DNA of 64,000 bases, from positions 63,955 through 127,954 of the forward strand of contig DIJC01000024.1 of NCBI GenBank assembly GCA_002421005.1, written 5' to 3'. Shown piece after piece: positions 42,429 to 51,241 of the stretch (its first letter is position 1; each line of letters starts with the position of its first letter). The DNA comes from Enterobacteriaceae bacterium UBA5654 (GTDB lineage Bacteria > Pseudomonadota > Gammaproteobacteria > Enterobacterales > Enterobacteriaceae). A program made the translations under genes and the position numbers. The notes under the pieces are model-generated. The model did not search any database, was not told the origin of the DNA, and worked only from the letters and a program-made list of their open reading frames with translations.

Positions 42429-43484
42429 TCACGCCTGTAATGTGCCGATATCGATCACAAAACGATACTTCACGTCGCTTTTCAGCAGGCGCTCGTAGGC
42501 ATCGTTAATCTCATCCATGCGGATCATTTCGATGTCCGACGTGATGTTATGTTCGCCGCAAAAATCCAGCATCTGCTGGGTTTCTTCAATGCCGCCAATG
42601 CAGGAGCCGGAGACCGAACGACGGCCCATAATCATCGGCAGCGTATTCAGCGTCGGGTCGATATCACCGAGCAGGCCGACAAAAACCAGCGTGCCGTCGA
42701 GGGTCAGCGCAGGCATATACGGATTAATATCGTGCGCGTAAGGCACGGTATCGATGATCAGGTCAAATTCGCCTTTCACCGCCTCCATTTGCTGGCTGTC
42801 GGTGGAGAGCACGACGTGGTGCGCGCCCAGACGACGTGCATCGGCCTCTTTGCCCGGCGAGCGGGTAAACAGCGTCACTTCCGCTTCCAGCGCGTGCGCC
42901 AGCTTCAGCGCCATGTGTCCCAGCCCGCCCAGACCAATCACCGCGACTTTGGTGCCTTTGGTAACGCCCCAGCGGATCAGCGGCGACCAGGTGGTGATCC
43001 CGGCGCAGAGCAGCGGCGCAACGGCCTTCGCATCCAGACTTTCCGGGATGCGCAGCACGAAGTCCTGCGTACAGGTAATGGAGCGGGAATAGCCGCCGTA
43101 GGTGGGACGATGGTCGTGGCGATCAACGCCGTTGTAGGTCTGGATGCATCCTTCTTCGCAGTATTGTTCCAGTCCGGACTGGCAGGGCGAACACTCGCGA
43201 CAAGAATCCACCATACAGCCGACGCCGACCAGATCGCCGGGTTTAAATTTGCTGACCTTGCCGCCCACCGAGGACACCCGGCCGACGATTTCATGGCCGG
43301 GCACCACCGGGTACTGGCTGAACCCCCAGTCGTCACGCGCCTGATGCAGATCGGAATGGCAGACGCCGCAGTACAGAATGTCGATAACCACGTCATCTTC
43401 GCGCGGATCGCGGCGTTCGAACTGATAAGGTGCCAGAGGTGCTTTTGCGGACTGCGCGGCATAGCCGAGAATAGTAACCGTCAT
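42429..43484 (-). CDS. Zinc-dependent alcohol/aldehyde dehydrogenase, YahK-like
   Basis: The protein has 351 residues from the ATG at 43484 after CAGGAG. The catalytic zinc site is in YCGVCHSDLH and GHEIVG, the structural zinc cysteines in CRECSPCQSGLEQYC, and the Rossmann motif in GLGGLGHMALKLAH. It resembles E. coli YahK, an NADPH-dependent aldehyde reductase of the cinnamyl-alcohol-dehydrogenase branch. It is probably a separate transcription unit. Confidence 0.88.
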   Translation of the reverse strand: MTVTILGYAAQSAKAPLAPYQFERRDPREDDVVIDILYCGVCHSDLHQARDDWGFSQYPVVPGHEIVGRVSSVGGKVSKFKPGDLVGVGCMVDSCRECSPCQSGLEQYCEEGCIQTYNGVDRHDHRPTYGGYSRSITCTQDFVLRIPESLDAKAVAPLLCAGITTWSPLIRWGVTKGTKVAVIGLGGLGHMALKLAHALEAEVTLFTRSPGKEADARRLGAHHVVLSTDSQQMEAVKGEFDLIIDTVPYAHDINPYMPALTLDGTLVFVGLLGDIDPTLNTLPMIMGRRSVSGSCIGGIEETQQMLDFCGEHNITSDIEMIRMDEINDAYERLLKSDVKYRFVIDIGTLQA

Positions 43485-43880
43485 AGTGACTCCTGAATTT
43501 AAGCGGGTGTGAGTGCCAGAGGCGCTAAAACAGACGCCGTCAGGCAAGAGAGTGAGCGGGTAAAACAGATTAGGAGAACTTCTAGCTTAGCCTCTCTGGT
43601 GGCCCGTTGTTTTGCTCTTTGCGCCATGCTTCCTGGTTTGTGCGTGGCGTTCATCAGCGCGTTCTGATTATGTTCTCTAATCCTTTTTGCGCCGCTGGCC
43701 CAGGCTGCTGGCGAACAACCGCTTCCGTTAAGGCTGCCTTTCACTGGCTGGAGGAGAGTATGCAGACAGCGGGAGTCATGCTGGAAAAGAAAGTATGAGT
43801 CTGTTCCGTTTATTTCGAATATTGCGATTTTCGTTTATTTCGATTATTCTTGCCGTCAGTATTTGAAAAAGGCGAACGCA
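43485..43880. other. Gap before the PIN toxin-antitoxin genes, possible prophage scar
   Basis: These 396 bases hold the promoters of the dehydrogenase and of the antitoxin. A 63-codon open frame at 43607-43798 (with WFVRGVHQRVLIMFSNPF) has the flavour of small Ash-like proteins of P4-type satellite phages, but the match is from memory and the frame may be a fragment. AT-rich promoter sequence follows at 43800-43860. Confidence 0.3.
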
Positions 43881-44339
43881 ATGACAACTCTGTTGAACAA
43901 CCTTAACCTGCCGGACAGCCGGGAAAGCGAACTGGCACAGCGTGGGCAACGGGAGCTGGCGGCATATATTTCGACCAAACTTGAAACCCAGCATATTTCA
44001 ATCGTGTCTGATGATAAGCAAAACCATAGCATTGAATTACCGACAAGTGCATTGACCATGCTGATGAATATTCTGGGTGAGCTGGCAGCCGGTAACGCCG
44101 TGCAGATCGTGCCGGTACACGCTGAGCTCACGACGCAGGAAGCGGCAAATATGCTTAACGTTTCTCGTCCCCATCTGGTGAAGCTGCTGGAAGCGGGTAA
44201 GCTGCCTTTCCATAAAACGGGGCGGCATCGCAGGGTACTTTTTGCTGATTTAATGGAATATAAAAAACGGCGTGACAATGAAAGTCTGGAGGCCATGCAG
44301 GCTCTGGCCGATCAGGCGCAAGACTCAGGAATGTATTGA
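43881..44339 (+). CDS. Antitoxin-like protein with excisionase-type helix-turn-helix
   Basis: The protein has 152 residues from the ATG at 43881 (MTTLLNNLNL), with AAGGCGA upstream; a TTG 18 bases earlier is an alternative. The C-terminal half carries a MerR/excisionase helix-turn-helix (LTTQEAANMLNVSRPHLVKL, then a basic wing KTGRHRRVLFADLMEYKKR). The partner PIN gene overlaps its stop by one base. By this arrangement it is the DNA-binding antitoxin of a type II module and should repress its own promoter. Confidence 0.8.
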   Translation: MTTLLNNLNLPDSRESELAQRGQRELAAYISTKLETQHISIVSDDKQNHSIELPTSALTMLMNILGELAAGNAVQIVPVHAELTTQEAANMLNVSRPHLVKLLEAGKLPFHKTGRHRRVLFADLMEYKKRRDNESLEAMQALADQAQDSGMY

Positions 44340-44914
44340 TGAGGCATTCACCCTATCCCGTAGTATTGGACGCATGCGTATTGTATCCCGCGAGATTGCG
44401 GGATCTGCTTATGCATTTAGGGCTGGTTGGGCTATACCAACCAAAGTGGAGCGATCGTATCCATGATGAATGGTGCAGAAATTTGTATCTGAACCGTCCA
44501 GATATTGGCCCGCAGGTACTGGAAAGAACGGTTGAACTTATGAATACCGCATTGCCAGATGCGAATGTGACGGGTTATGAATCACTTATTACGGATTTAA
44601 GATTGCCCGATGAGAATGACCGTCACGTTCTGGCCGCAGCGATACGAGCAAAAGCAGAAGTTATCGTCACGCTGAATCAAAAAGATTTTCCGGCAGAGAT
44701 TTTGTCCTCGTTTGACATTGAGGCACTACACCCTGATGAATTTATCTTTGATCTCTTCGATTTAAATCATGCGCTCGCACTTGAAGCGGTAAGACGGCAA
44801 CGTCAGTCTCTCAGACATCCTCCCATGACCACGACTGAATTTTTATCCATGTTATTGAAGCAGGGATTACCAATGACATTTAAAATGCTTGAGGATTACC
44901 AATATGCAATCTAA
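44339..44914 (+). CDS. PIN-domain toxin of a type II module
   Basis: The 191-residue protein has PIN-site acids Asp11 (VVLDACVLYP), Glu44 (IHDEWCRN), Asp91/Asp94 (LPDENDRHVLAAA) and Asp116 (TLNQKDFP). The PDENDRHVLAAA form is typical of the PIN_3 group. It probably cleaves RNA when the antitoxin is lost. The ATG at 44339 overlaps the antitoxin stop. This PIN protein is not closely similar to the one at 11.8 kb. Confidence 0.82.
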   Translation: MRHSPYPVVLDACVLYPARLRDLLMHLGLVGLYQPKWSDRIHDEWCRNLYLNRPDIGPQVLERTVELMNTALPDANVTGYESLITDLRLPDENDRHVLAAAIRAKAEVIVTLNQKDFPAEILSSFDIEALHPDEFIFDLFDLNHALALEAVRRQRQSLRHPPMTTTEFLSMLLKQGLPMTFKMLEDYQYAI

Positions 44915-45229
44915 CGTCTTCGTTTTCTCTTAAACCACACTGATTCTTTAACGTAGCCAGTCATAGCGATCCCGCCCTGTCTCTTTTTCGCACCCGCAAT
45001 TATTGTAGGGTTTGACCTTTTCTGTTCATGATCCTGAACACCATGGGACGTATTGAGACCGTACTGAAAGCACGGGAGGGTTGCCTCGCCAAAACGTACA
45101 ACCTTTCGCCGTCTGGCGTTTTCCCCCACAAATATTAAGAAAGAACTCATTCAATATGTGACAACTCTGGCTGGTGTGTTAAATATGTTATATAGCCTTT
45201 TTTAACACGATCTCAGGGAGCGCCTCATC
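44915..45229. other. Gap between the PIN toxin and the BLUF gene
   Basis: No gene is convincing. Two short open frames are present, a minus-strand one at 44911-45150 and a plus-strand one at about 45029-45139, both without ribosome sites or recognised relatives. They may be debris of the element that brought in the toxin-antitoxin pair. The last 70 bases are AT-rich promoter sequence for the BLUF gene. Confidence 0.4.
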
Positions 45230-46444
45230 GTGCTTACGACGCTCATTTACCGCAGCCAGCTCACGCCATCCGATGACGTGTTGCCGCTTGATACGCTGGT
45301 TGAGACCGCGAAGCGGAACAATACGGCGCTCGGCGTCACCGGTATGCTGCTGTTTGACGGTGCGCATTTTTTGCAGGTGCTGGAAGGAGAAGAAGAGACG
45401 CTGGACGCGCTGTTTTCTAAAATCAGTCGCGATGTGCGGCATCAGCACGTCGTTGAGATGATGCGTGATTACGCGCCGCGCCGCCGCTTTGAAAATGTCG
45501 GCATGGTGCTGTTCGATCTGCGCCTTGAACTGCCGCAGACGATCCTTGATTCCGTGCTACGCCACGGAAAGCTGGAGAGTTATCTGGCGGCGGAGGATCG
45601 GGTCTTTAAGTTCATTGAAACTTTTGCGACCAGCGAGCGTAAGGCCCGGCCTGACGAGCGTTTTGACGCCACCCGCTGGGTGCTGGAGCCGAAAACGCCG
45701 CCATTTCGGCCGCCGTTGCCAAATATCCTGCCCGATCAAATGTGTCAGTTCGCCCTGCAACCGATTGTGGAACCGCTGGGGCGTACCATCAGCTCGCTGG
45801 AAGCGCTGGTGCGCAGTAATAATGGCGGTAGCCCGGAGCACTTTTTCTCGGCGATCCCGGATGACCAAATCTATGAAGTGGATCTGCAAACCAAAGCGTA
45901 CGCCTTCGCGCTTGCCGAAAAAATCGGCATTGGTAGTCATAAAATTGCCATTAATCTTTTGCCTGGGTCGCTGGTCTTTATTCCCGGCGCGGTCGATTTT
46001 TTACTGGAAAAAGTCCATGAGCATAACCTTAGCCCTGAGCAGGTAATTGTTGAAGTCACTGAAAATGAAATGATCTCCGGCTTTGGCGAGTTCAACAGCG
46101 CCCTGAAAAAGCTGCGCGCTGCTGGTATGGGGCTGGCTATTGATGATTTCGGTTCCGGCTATGCGGGTCTGTCGTTACTGGCAAAATTCCAGCCCGACAA
46201 AATTAAAATCGACCGCGAGATCGTCAGTAATATTCACCTGAGCGGCCCCAAGCAGGCGATTGTGAATTCTATTATCAAATGCTGCTCGGATATGGAGATT
46301 ACGCTGGTTGCCGAAGGCATTGAGCGCGTGGAAGAGTGGTGCTGGCTGGAATCCGCGGGCATCCGCCGCTTCCAGGGATTTCTTTTTGCGCGCCCGCTGT
46401 TAAACGGCGTTAACGATATTCACTGGCCAACGTTTACGGTTTAA
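45230..46444 (+). CDS. Blue-light-controlled c-di-GMP phosphodiesterase (BLUF-EAL, BlrP1 type)
   Basis: The 404-residue protein joins a BLUF flavin photosensor (1-95, with the key Tyr7, Asn31 and Gln49) to an EAL phosphodiesterase (about 150-400). The EAL motif is intact at 191-193 (SLEALVRSN), as are EVTENE and IDDFGSGYAGLS, so the enzyme should be active, unlike E. coli BluF whose EAL is degenerate. Length and order match Klebsiella BlrP1. It starts with GTG at 45230 after AGGGAG. It overlaps the convergent diguanylate cyclase gene by four bases. Confidence 0.92.
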   Translation: MLTTLIYRSQLTPSDDVLPLDTLVETAKRNNTALGVTGMLLFDGAHFLQVLEGEEETLDALFSKISRDVRHQHVVEMMRDYAPRRRFENVGMVLFDLRLELPQTILDSVLRHGKLESYLAAEDRVFKFIETFATSERKARPDERFDATRWVLEPKTPPFRPPLPNILPDQMCQFALQPIVEPLGRTISSLEALVRSNNGGSPEHFFSAIPDDQIYEVDLQTKAYAFALAEKIGIGSHKIAINLLPGSLVFIPGAVDFLLEKVHEHNLSPEQVIVEVTENEMISGFGEFNSALKKLRAAGMGLAIDDFGSGYAGLSLLAKFQPDKIKIDREIVSNIHLSGPKQAIVNSIIKCCSDMEITLVAEGIERVEEWCWLESAGIRRFQGFLFARPLLNGVNDIHWPTFTV

Positions 46445-48231
46445 GACACTTTTTTCGCTACCACGATTTGGCTGCGCCCGCGCTCTTTCGCCAGATACAG
46501 CGCCAGATCCGCCGCCCGGACGAGATTGCTCTCTCTGGCGTGGGTCGGCCAGGTCGCCAGCCCGATAGACACGGAGACAGGCCCCACCTCGTGCAGTTCA
46601 TAGAGCATACGGTGCGCGGTGATGTTATGCAGGATCTTCTCGGCAACATGTTTCGCCTGTAGCTCTTCAAAATCGGGCAGGAGAATTAAAAACTCCTCGC
46701 CGCCGTAGCGAAACGCCACGCTGTTTTCGTCCAGTTGTTCGCTGATGATCCGCGCCGTCTCCCGCAGCACTTTGTCACCGGCTCCGTGGCCCCAGGTATC
46801 GTTAAGCCTTTTGAAATAATCGATATCGATCATCAGGCAACTGACGCAGCTCTTTTTGGTTTCCGCATTTTCAATCAGCGTGCGCAGGATGTCGTCGAGA
46901 TTATGGCGATTGCGCAGCCCGGTCAGCGGATCGTACATCGCTTTTTCCGTCAGCGTATCGCGCAGTTTCTGGTTTGCCAGCGCCAGTGAAAGCGTCTCCG
47001 CCATCAGTTCGAGGTAGATATACGGCGGCTTTTTATTGCTGATGTGGTTATCAAACGTCAGCAGGCCAATGGGTTTATTCTGGGCGATCAGCGGCACACA
47101 AATCGCTTTGGCGGCAATTTGCGCGGGATAGTGCTCGCAGGGAATATCTACCGTATCGCGTGAAGGGCTGTGCAACTGTCCGCGCTTCAGCGCCCAGCAG
47201 CTCTCCGGCATAAACGGCGCGTCGTCGCCCGCAGGACTCAGCCAGCTGGCCATGCATTTCATGCTGTTACTTTGCGGGTCGAGAATATACAAACGTCCGC
47301 CCATCTCCGGCATCACTTTAGGCGCGAAAACTTTCACGACCTTAATAATGCTGCGATGCGACTCGCAGCCCTGAAGCCGCTGGGTCATCCGGGCCAGCAG
47401 ATTGCGCGTTATCCAGTCGGCATCGCGCTCCTGCTCCAGCCGCTGGCGGACCATCCCGTTTTCACGAAAAATATGGATTGCCTGCGCCATATCGCCGATC
47501 TCATCGACCTGCGCGAGCAGCGGCGTTTCCACCGCATAATCCTGCGAAGCCAGCCGGTTTACAACGTCGCTTAGCGTCACCACCGGCCGCAATATGCGAT
47601 GCTTGATGATAAAACCGAGCACAAACAAAAACAGCAGCGCGGTCAGCGCGACCATGATTTCCGAGAGCGTGCGCAGACGCTGGGAGAAATGGGTGGCTTC
47701 GGCAACCGTGGCGTCTGTGCGCTGATTAATCAGGCTTTCAAAATGGGCAAAGCGATATTCTGCCTGCGACAGTTGTCCCTCATAATCCGCGCTGAACAAC
47801 AGGCGGATCGCTTCGTCATGCCTGCCTTGTTCGATGGCGGTAATGGCAGCCTGCTGTTCATCTTCCAGCGTATCCAGCGCCGTCAGGCCGTCGCGCAGTA
47901 GCAACAGTTCTTCCGCTGATGCGCCAATATCCTTCAGCGCGTTCAGGTGTTTTTCCAGGCGACGATCCTGCGCCAGTTCCGCCTTCCACGCCTGAATGTT
48001 CTCCGGCTGCGGATTAACCACCGCCAGACGCGCTCTGTCGGTGAGCGAAAACGCTTCTTTCTCCAGTTGCTCTGTGGCGGTATCGAAATCTCGACTCTGC
48101 TTCACCGCCGCTCTTTCTGCCCGGTCAGCATTTGACGCCATAAAAAGCGCAACGCCGGAAGAGAGTGTAAGAACAACCGTTGCGATGTAAGCAAAATTGG
48201 TAATCGTCGCGATACGCACGCCGGGCCTCAC
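46441..48231 (-). CDS. Membrane diguanylate cyclase (TM-HAMP-GAF-GGDEF)
   Basis: The 596-residue protein has a membrane segment at about 11-31, a periplasmic helical sensor domain to about 188, a second segment at about 190-211, a HAMP linker to about 265, a GAF-like domain (about 285-425) and a GGDEF domain with the active motif RYGGEEF. The usual inhibitory RxxD site just before the motif is missing. It makes c-di-GMP. The start GTG at 48231 has a weak ribosome site. It faces the BLUF phosphodiesterase tail to tail. Confidence 0.88.
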   Translation of the reverse strand: MRPGVRIATITNFAYIATVVLTLSSGVALFMASNADRAERAAVKQSRDFDTATEQLEKEAFSLTDRARLAVVNPQPENIQAWKAELAQDRRLEKHLNALKDIGASAEELLLLRDGLTALDTLEDEQQAAITAIEQGRHDEAIRLLFSADYEGQLSQAEYRFAHFESLINQRTDATVAEATHFSQRLRTLSEIMVALTALLFLFVLGFIIKHRILRPVVTLSDVVNRLASQDYAVETPLLAQVDEIGDMAQAIHIFRENGMVRQRLEQERDADWITRNLLARMTQRLQGCESHRSIIKVVKVFAPKVMPEMGGRLYILDPQSNSMKCMASWLSPAGDDAPFMPESCWALKRGQLHSPSRDTVDIPCEHYPAQIAAKAICVPLIAQNKPIGLLTFDNHISNKKPPYIYLELMAETLSLALANQKLRDTLTEKAMYDPLTGLRNRHNLDDILRTLIENAETKKSCVSCLMIDIDYFKRLNDTWGHGAGDKVLRETARIISEQLDENSVAFRYGGEEFLILLPDFEELQAKHVAEKILHNITAHRMLYELHEVGPVSVSIGLATWPTHARESNLVRAADLALYLAKERGRSQIVVAKKVS

Positions 48232-48440
48232 TGAAGCAGGTAACGAGTGGATTATTATGAGTTTACTTTAAATTTGCGAAAGCATTGGGGAATCCGCCGC
48301 GCTGATGAAAGGGAAATAAGCAATATCCTTACGGAAAAAAGGATTATTTCCGCCGGTAATAAATAATCTCACCGGGTGATAAATAATAACATGGAGAAAA
48401 TTCAGGGTTATTTGTGCCTGCCTGACGCTTTATTTCAATA

Positions 48441-48471
48441 AATGTAAATAGTTCTCATTATTGTTTACATT
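48441..48471 (+). promoter_or_regulatory. Fur-like site inside an inverted repeat before the TonB receptor
   Basis: The 19 bases at 48444-48462 match the Fur consensus GATAATGATAATCATTATC at 12 positions, with CATTAT intact in the right half. The site lies between AATGTAAA and TTTACATT, a perfect inverted repeat. The position about 130 bases before the receptor suits iron control. The interval 48232-48589 is otherwise AT-rich and holds no gene. Confidence 0.5.
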
Positions 48472-48589
48472 CGCAAACATATCTCCTAAGATCGCGCCGT
48501 TTCGCTTCTTATTTCGCCATAAATAAAAAATTTCTCGATGTTTTGCGCCCGCTTTTTGGCAGGCTCGTTTTATTCTAAGGAATGAAAAA

Positions 48590-50575
48590 ATGAAAATCTC
48601 TCAGGTCAAGTTACTCGCTGCTGCGGGGTGTTTCGCTACGTGTCCCGCAACCGTTCTGGCTGATGCTCAGGACACGATGGTCATTACCGCTACCGGCTTC
48701 GAACAAAAAATCCAGAACGCGCCCGCGTCTATTTCCGTAATTTCTAAAGCGCAAATAGAGGATAAAGCCTACCGTGATGTGACCGATGCGCTGAAAGACG
48801 TACCGGGCGTCGTTGTTACCGGTGGCGGCAGCAGCAGCGATATCAGTATTCGCGGTATGGCTTCCCAGTACACGTTATTCCTCGTGGACGGCAAACGTAT
48901 TAGTACCCGGGGAACACGTCCCAATAGCGATAATTCCGGGATCGAGCAGGGCTGGCTGCCGCCGCTGGAATCCATCGAACGCATTGAAGTCATTCGTGGC
49001 CCGATGTCATCGCTTTATGGCTCCGATGCCATGGGCGGCGTGATTAACGTGATCACCAAAAAAGTATCGAATTCGCTGGGCTGGACTGGCTCCCTGCACG
49101 GCGACGCCACGTTCCAGGAAAATAACGATTCCGGCGACCTGTTCCAGACTAATGCCTGGGCGTCCGGTCCGATTATTGAAGGACTGCTGGGCGCGAAAGT
49201 GACCGGCCTGCTCTCCCGCCGGGCGGAAGATCAGATCGTCAACGGTTACAACGAGCAGAAGCTGCGCAACGGCGCGGTGACGCTGAACTTCACGCCCGAC
49301 GAGAAAAACGATTTTGACCTGGATATCGCGCGCGAATTGCAGGATCGCAACAGCCTGCCGGGCAAATCAATGGCTGCCGAAAGTTGCCGTGGCAGCACCT
49401 GTACGCCGAATACCGCCAGCAAAAGCCGCTATGAGCACACGACATATGGGTTAACGCACAACGGCTATTACGATGACTTCAACACCAGCAGCTACATCCA
49501 GCAGGAAAAGTCGGCCAACCCTGGTCGCGAGATGAAGTCGTACAACACCACCTTTAACAACCAGAACCAGATCTTCCTCGGCGATCATACGCTGACGGTT
49601 GGCGGGCAGTATCGTTATGAAAAACTGAACGATAACGGCAACCAGCTTGAAGCGGCGGACGGCCTGAACAAGCTGACCCGCTGGAGCTGGGCGCTGTTTA
49701 CCGAAGACGAATGGGCGATGACCGAGAGCTTCACGCTGACGGGCGGCCTGCGCATGGATAAAGACGAAAACTACGGCACCAACTGGACACCGCGCGGCTA
49801 TGGCGTCTGGCATCTTGCCGAGCAGTGGACTTTAAAAGGCGGCGTGTCTGCGGGCTACCGCGCGCCGGATCTGCGTCAGTCCTCCGCCAGTTGGGGACAG
49901 GTCACGGGCGGCGGGCGGCTGGACGGTATCATCGTCGGCAACCCGGATCTGAAGCCGGAAAAAAGCCTGAGCGAAGAGATTGCCCTGCTGTGGGATAACA
50001 ATGAAAATCTCAACGCGGGAATTACCCTGTTTAATACCGATTTTAAAAACAAGATCACCGAAGTTCGCCGCTGTAACAGCAGCGCCGATCCGGCGTGCAC
50101 CATTGGCAATCACAGCTATGATTTTGTCAGCGATCGCGTTAACGTCGATAAAGCCAATATGCGCGGCGTGGAATCCAGCTTCGGCTGGGAGATCACGCGC
50201 GACCTCAGTCTGACCGCCAACTACACTTATACCGACTCCGAGCAAAAGAGCGGCCCGTTCTCCGGCAAGCCGTTGAACAAAATGCCTAAGCATATGTTCA
50301 ACACCACCCTGGACTGGCAGGCGCAGGAAGATCTTGGCTTCTGGAGCCGTCTGAACCTGCGCGGTAAAACCTCTGAATATTTAAGCCGGACGTCAATGGC
50401 AGAAGGCACGCCGTCCTATACCCAAATCGACGCAGGTCTGCGTTACAACGCCAACAAAAACCTGCTGGTGTCGGCGGGCGTGTATAACGTGCTGGATAAG
50501 CAGATTGACTACGAAACCTATGACACGGTGCTGGACGGGCGTCGGTATACGGTGGGGCTGACGTATAATTTCTGA
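48590..50575 (+). CDS. TonB-dependent outer-membrane receptor, CirA-like
   Basis: The 661-residue protein has a signal peptide ending near ADAQ, a TonB box DTMVITA at about 28-34, a plug domain (about 42-160, with RIEVIRGPMSSLYGSDAMGG) and a 22-strand barrel ending in the C-terminal Phe of LTYNF. Overall it resembles CirA and IrgA, receptors for catecholate siderophore breakdown products. Cysteine pairs in SCRGSTCTP and RRCNSSADPACT are probably disulfide loops. A terminator follows at 50591. The exact ligand is unknown. Confidence 0.88.
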   Translation: MKISQVKLLAAAGCFATCPATVLADAQDTMVITATGFEQKIQNAPASISVISKAQIEDKAYRDVTDALKDVPGVVVTGGGSSSDISIRGMASQYTLFLVDGKRISTRGTRPNSDNSGIEQGWLPPLESIERIEVIRGPMSSLYGSDAMGGVINVITKKVSNSLGWTGSLHGDATFQENNDSGDLFQTNAWASGPIIEGLLGAKVTGLLSRRAEDQIVNGYNEQKLRNGAVTLNFTPDEKNDFDLDIARELQDRNSLPGKSMAAESCRGSTCTPNTASKSRYEHTTYGLTHNGYYDDFNTSSYIQQEKSANPGREMKSYNTTFNNQNQIFLGDHTLTVGGQYRYEKLNDNGNQLEAADGLNKLTRWSWALFTEDEWAMTESFTLTGGLRMDKDENYGTNWTPRGYGVWHLAEQWTLKGGVSAGYRAPDLRQSSASWGQVTGGGRLDGIIVGNPDLKPEKSLSEEIALLWDNNENLNAGITLFNTDFKNKITEVRRCNSSADPACTIGNHSYDFVSDRVNVDKANMRGVESSFGWEITRDLSLTANYTYTDSEQKSGPFSGKPLNKMPKHMFNTTLDWQAQEDLGFWSRLNLRGKTSEYLSRTSMAEGTPSYTQIDAGLRYNANKNLLVSAGVYNVLDKQIDYETYDTVLDGRRYTVGLTYNF

Positions 50576-50590
50576 TGCAGTTTGAAGGTA

Positions 50591-50619
50591 AATGGCGAGG
50601 GGGCTCCTCGCCATTTTTT
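50591..50619 (+). terminator. Rho-independent terminator after the TonB receptor
   Basis: AAATGGCGAGG pairs with CCTCGCCATTT around GGGCT, followed by T residues. Confidence 0.9.
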
Positions 50620-50796
50620 ATTTCTTCCGCTGCGCCCGGGCGGCACGCATCACGGACATGCAGGCAGCGGGCTTTTTCTCTCCAGGCCCGGCCAGTCTGA
50701 AATCAGTCGCTGACAAGAGGCAGTTTCTGCAACCCGTTTAAATCGCATTTTGTCGGCAGACGCAGCCCGGAGGTTTTCGCTTGATTGGCAACCGGA

Positions 50797-51156
50797 TTAC
50801 TCGCCGCGCTCACCCTGCATCAACGTCTTCTTTAACCGCGCTCGTCGGCGCTCAAGCTCATCAATTTGCCGTTCGATCTCCGCCAGCCTTTTATGCTGAA
50901 TGGCCTGCGTTTCGGGACAAAACGTGGTGCCCTCTATCAGGCGCATACAATCAGGAAAACTGCGGATCTCGGCGATGCTAAAGCCAGTCGCGATCAGCCG
51001 CTGGATTTGCCGCACCTGGGCGACGGCCTCCGGCGGGAAATACCGGTATCCATTGCAGGCGCGGGAGGATGTCAGCAGATCGTGACTGTCATAATGGCGA
51101 ATCGATCGCACGCTGACGCCTGTTTTTTTCGCCAGTTCGCCAATAGTTAACTGCAT
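50797..51156 (-). CDS. MerR-family regulator
   Basis: The 119-residue protein starts at the ATG at 51156 (MQLTIGELAKKTGVSVRSI) after AGGGGAGCG. The MerR winged helix (1-70) is followed by a dimer coiled coil (about 80-115, LAEIERQIDELERRRARLKK). Single cysteines at CMRL and FCPE do not form a clear metal loop, so the ligand may be organic or redox. It is divergent from the hydrolase gene and a palindrome between them fits a MerR operator. Confidence 0.85.
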   Translation of the reverse strand: MQLTIGELAKKTGVSVRSIRHYDSHDLLTSSRACNGYRYFPPEAVAQVRQIQRLIATGFSIAEIRSFPDCMRLIEGTTFCPETQAIQHKRLAEIERQIDELERRRARLKKTLMQGERGE

Positions 51157-51178
51157 TTTACGCTCCCCTGATTGCTGC

Positions 51179-51210
51179 TTGACTCTGACATTAGTGTCAG
51201 GGTTCAGCAT
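51179..51210 (+). promoter_or_regulatory. MerR-type promoter with long spacer and central palindrome
   Basis: A -35 TTGACT at 51179-51184 and a -10-like CAGCAT at 51205-51210 are 20 bases apart, longer than the usual 17. Between them CTGACA-TTAG-TGTCAG at 51185-51200 is a perfect palindrome. This is the layout that MerR proteins untwist to activate. The likely target is the hydrolase at 51242. Confidence 0.7.
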
Positions 51211-51241
51211 AGCGATGAAACCATAATCAGAGGAGCTTTTT

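Noticed and set aside
44911..45150. A 79-codon minus-strand frame after the PIN toxin.
   Set aside because: There is no ribosome site and no recognised relative; its start falls in promoter-like sequence. It is kept only as possible debris.
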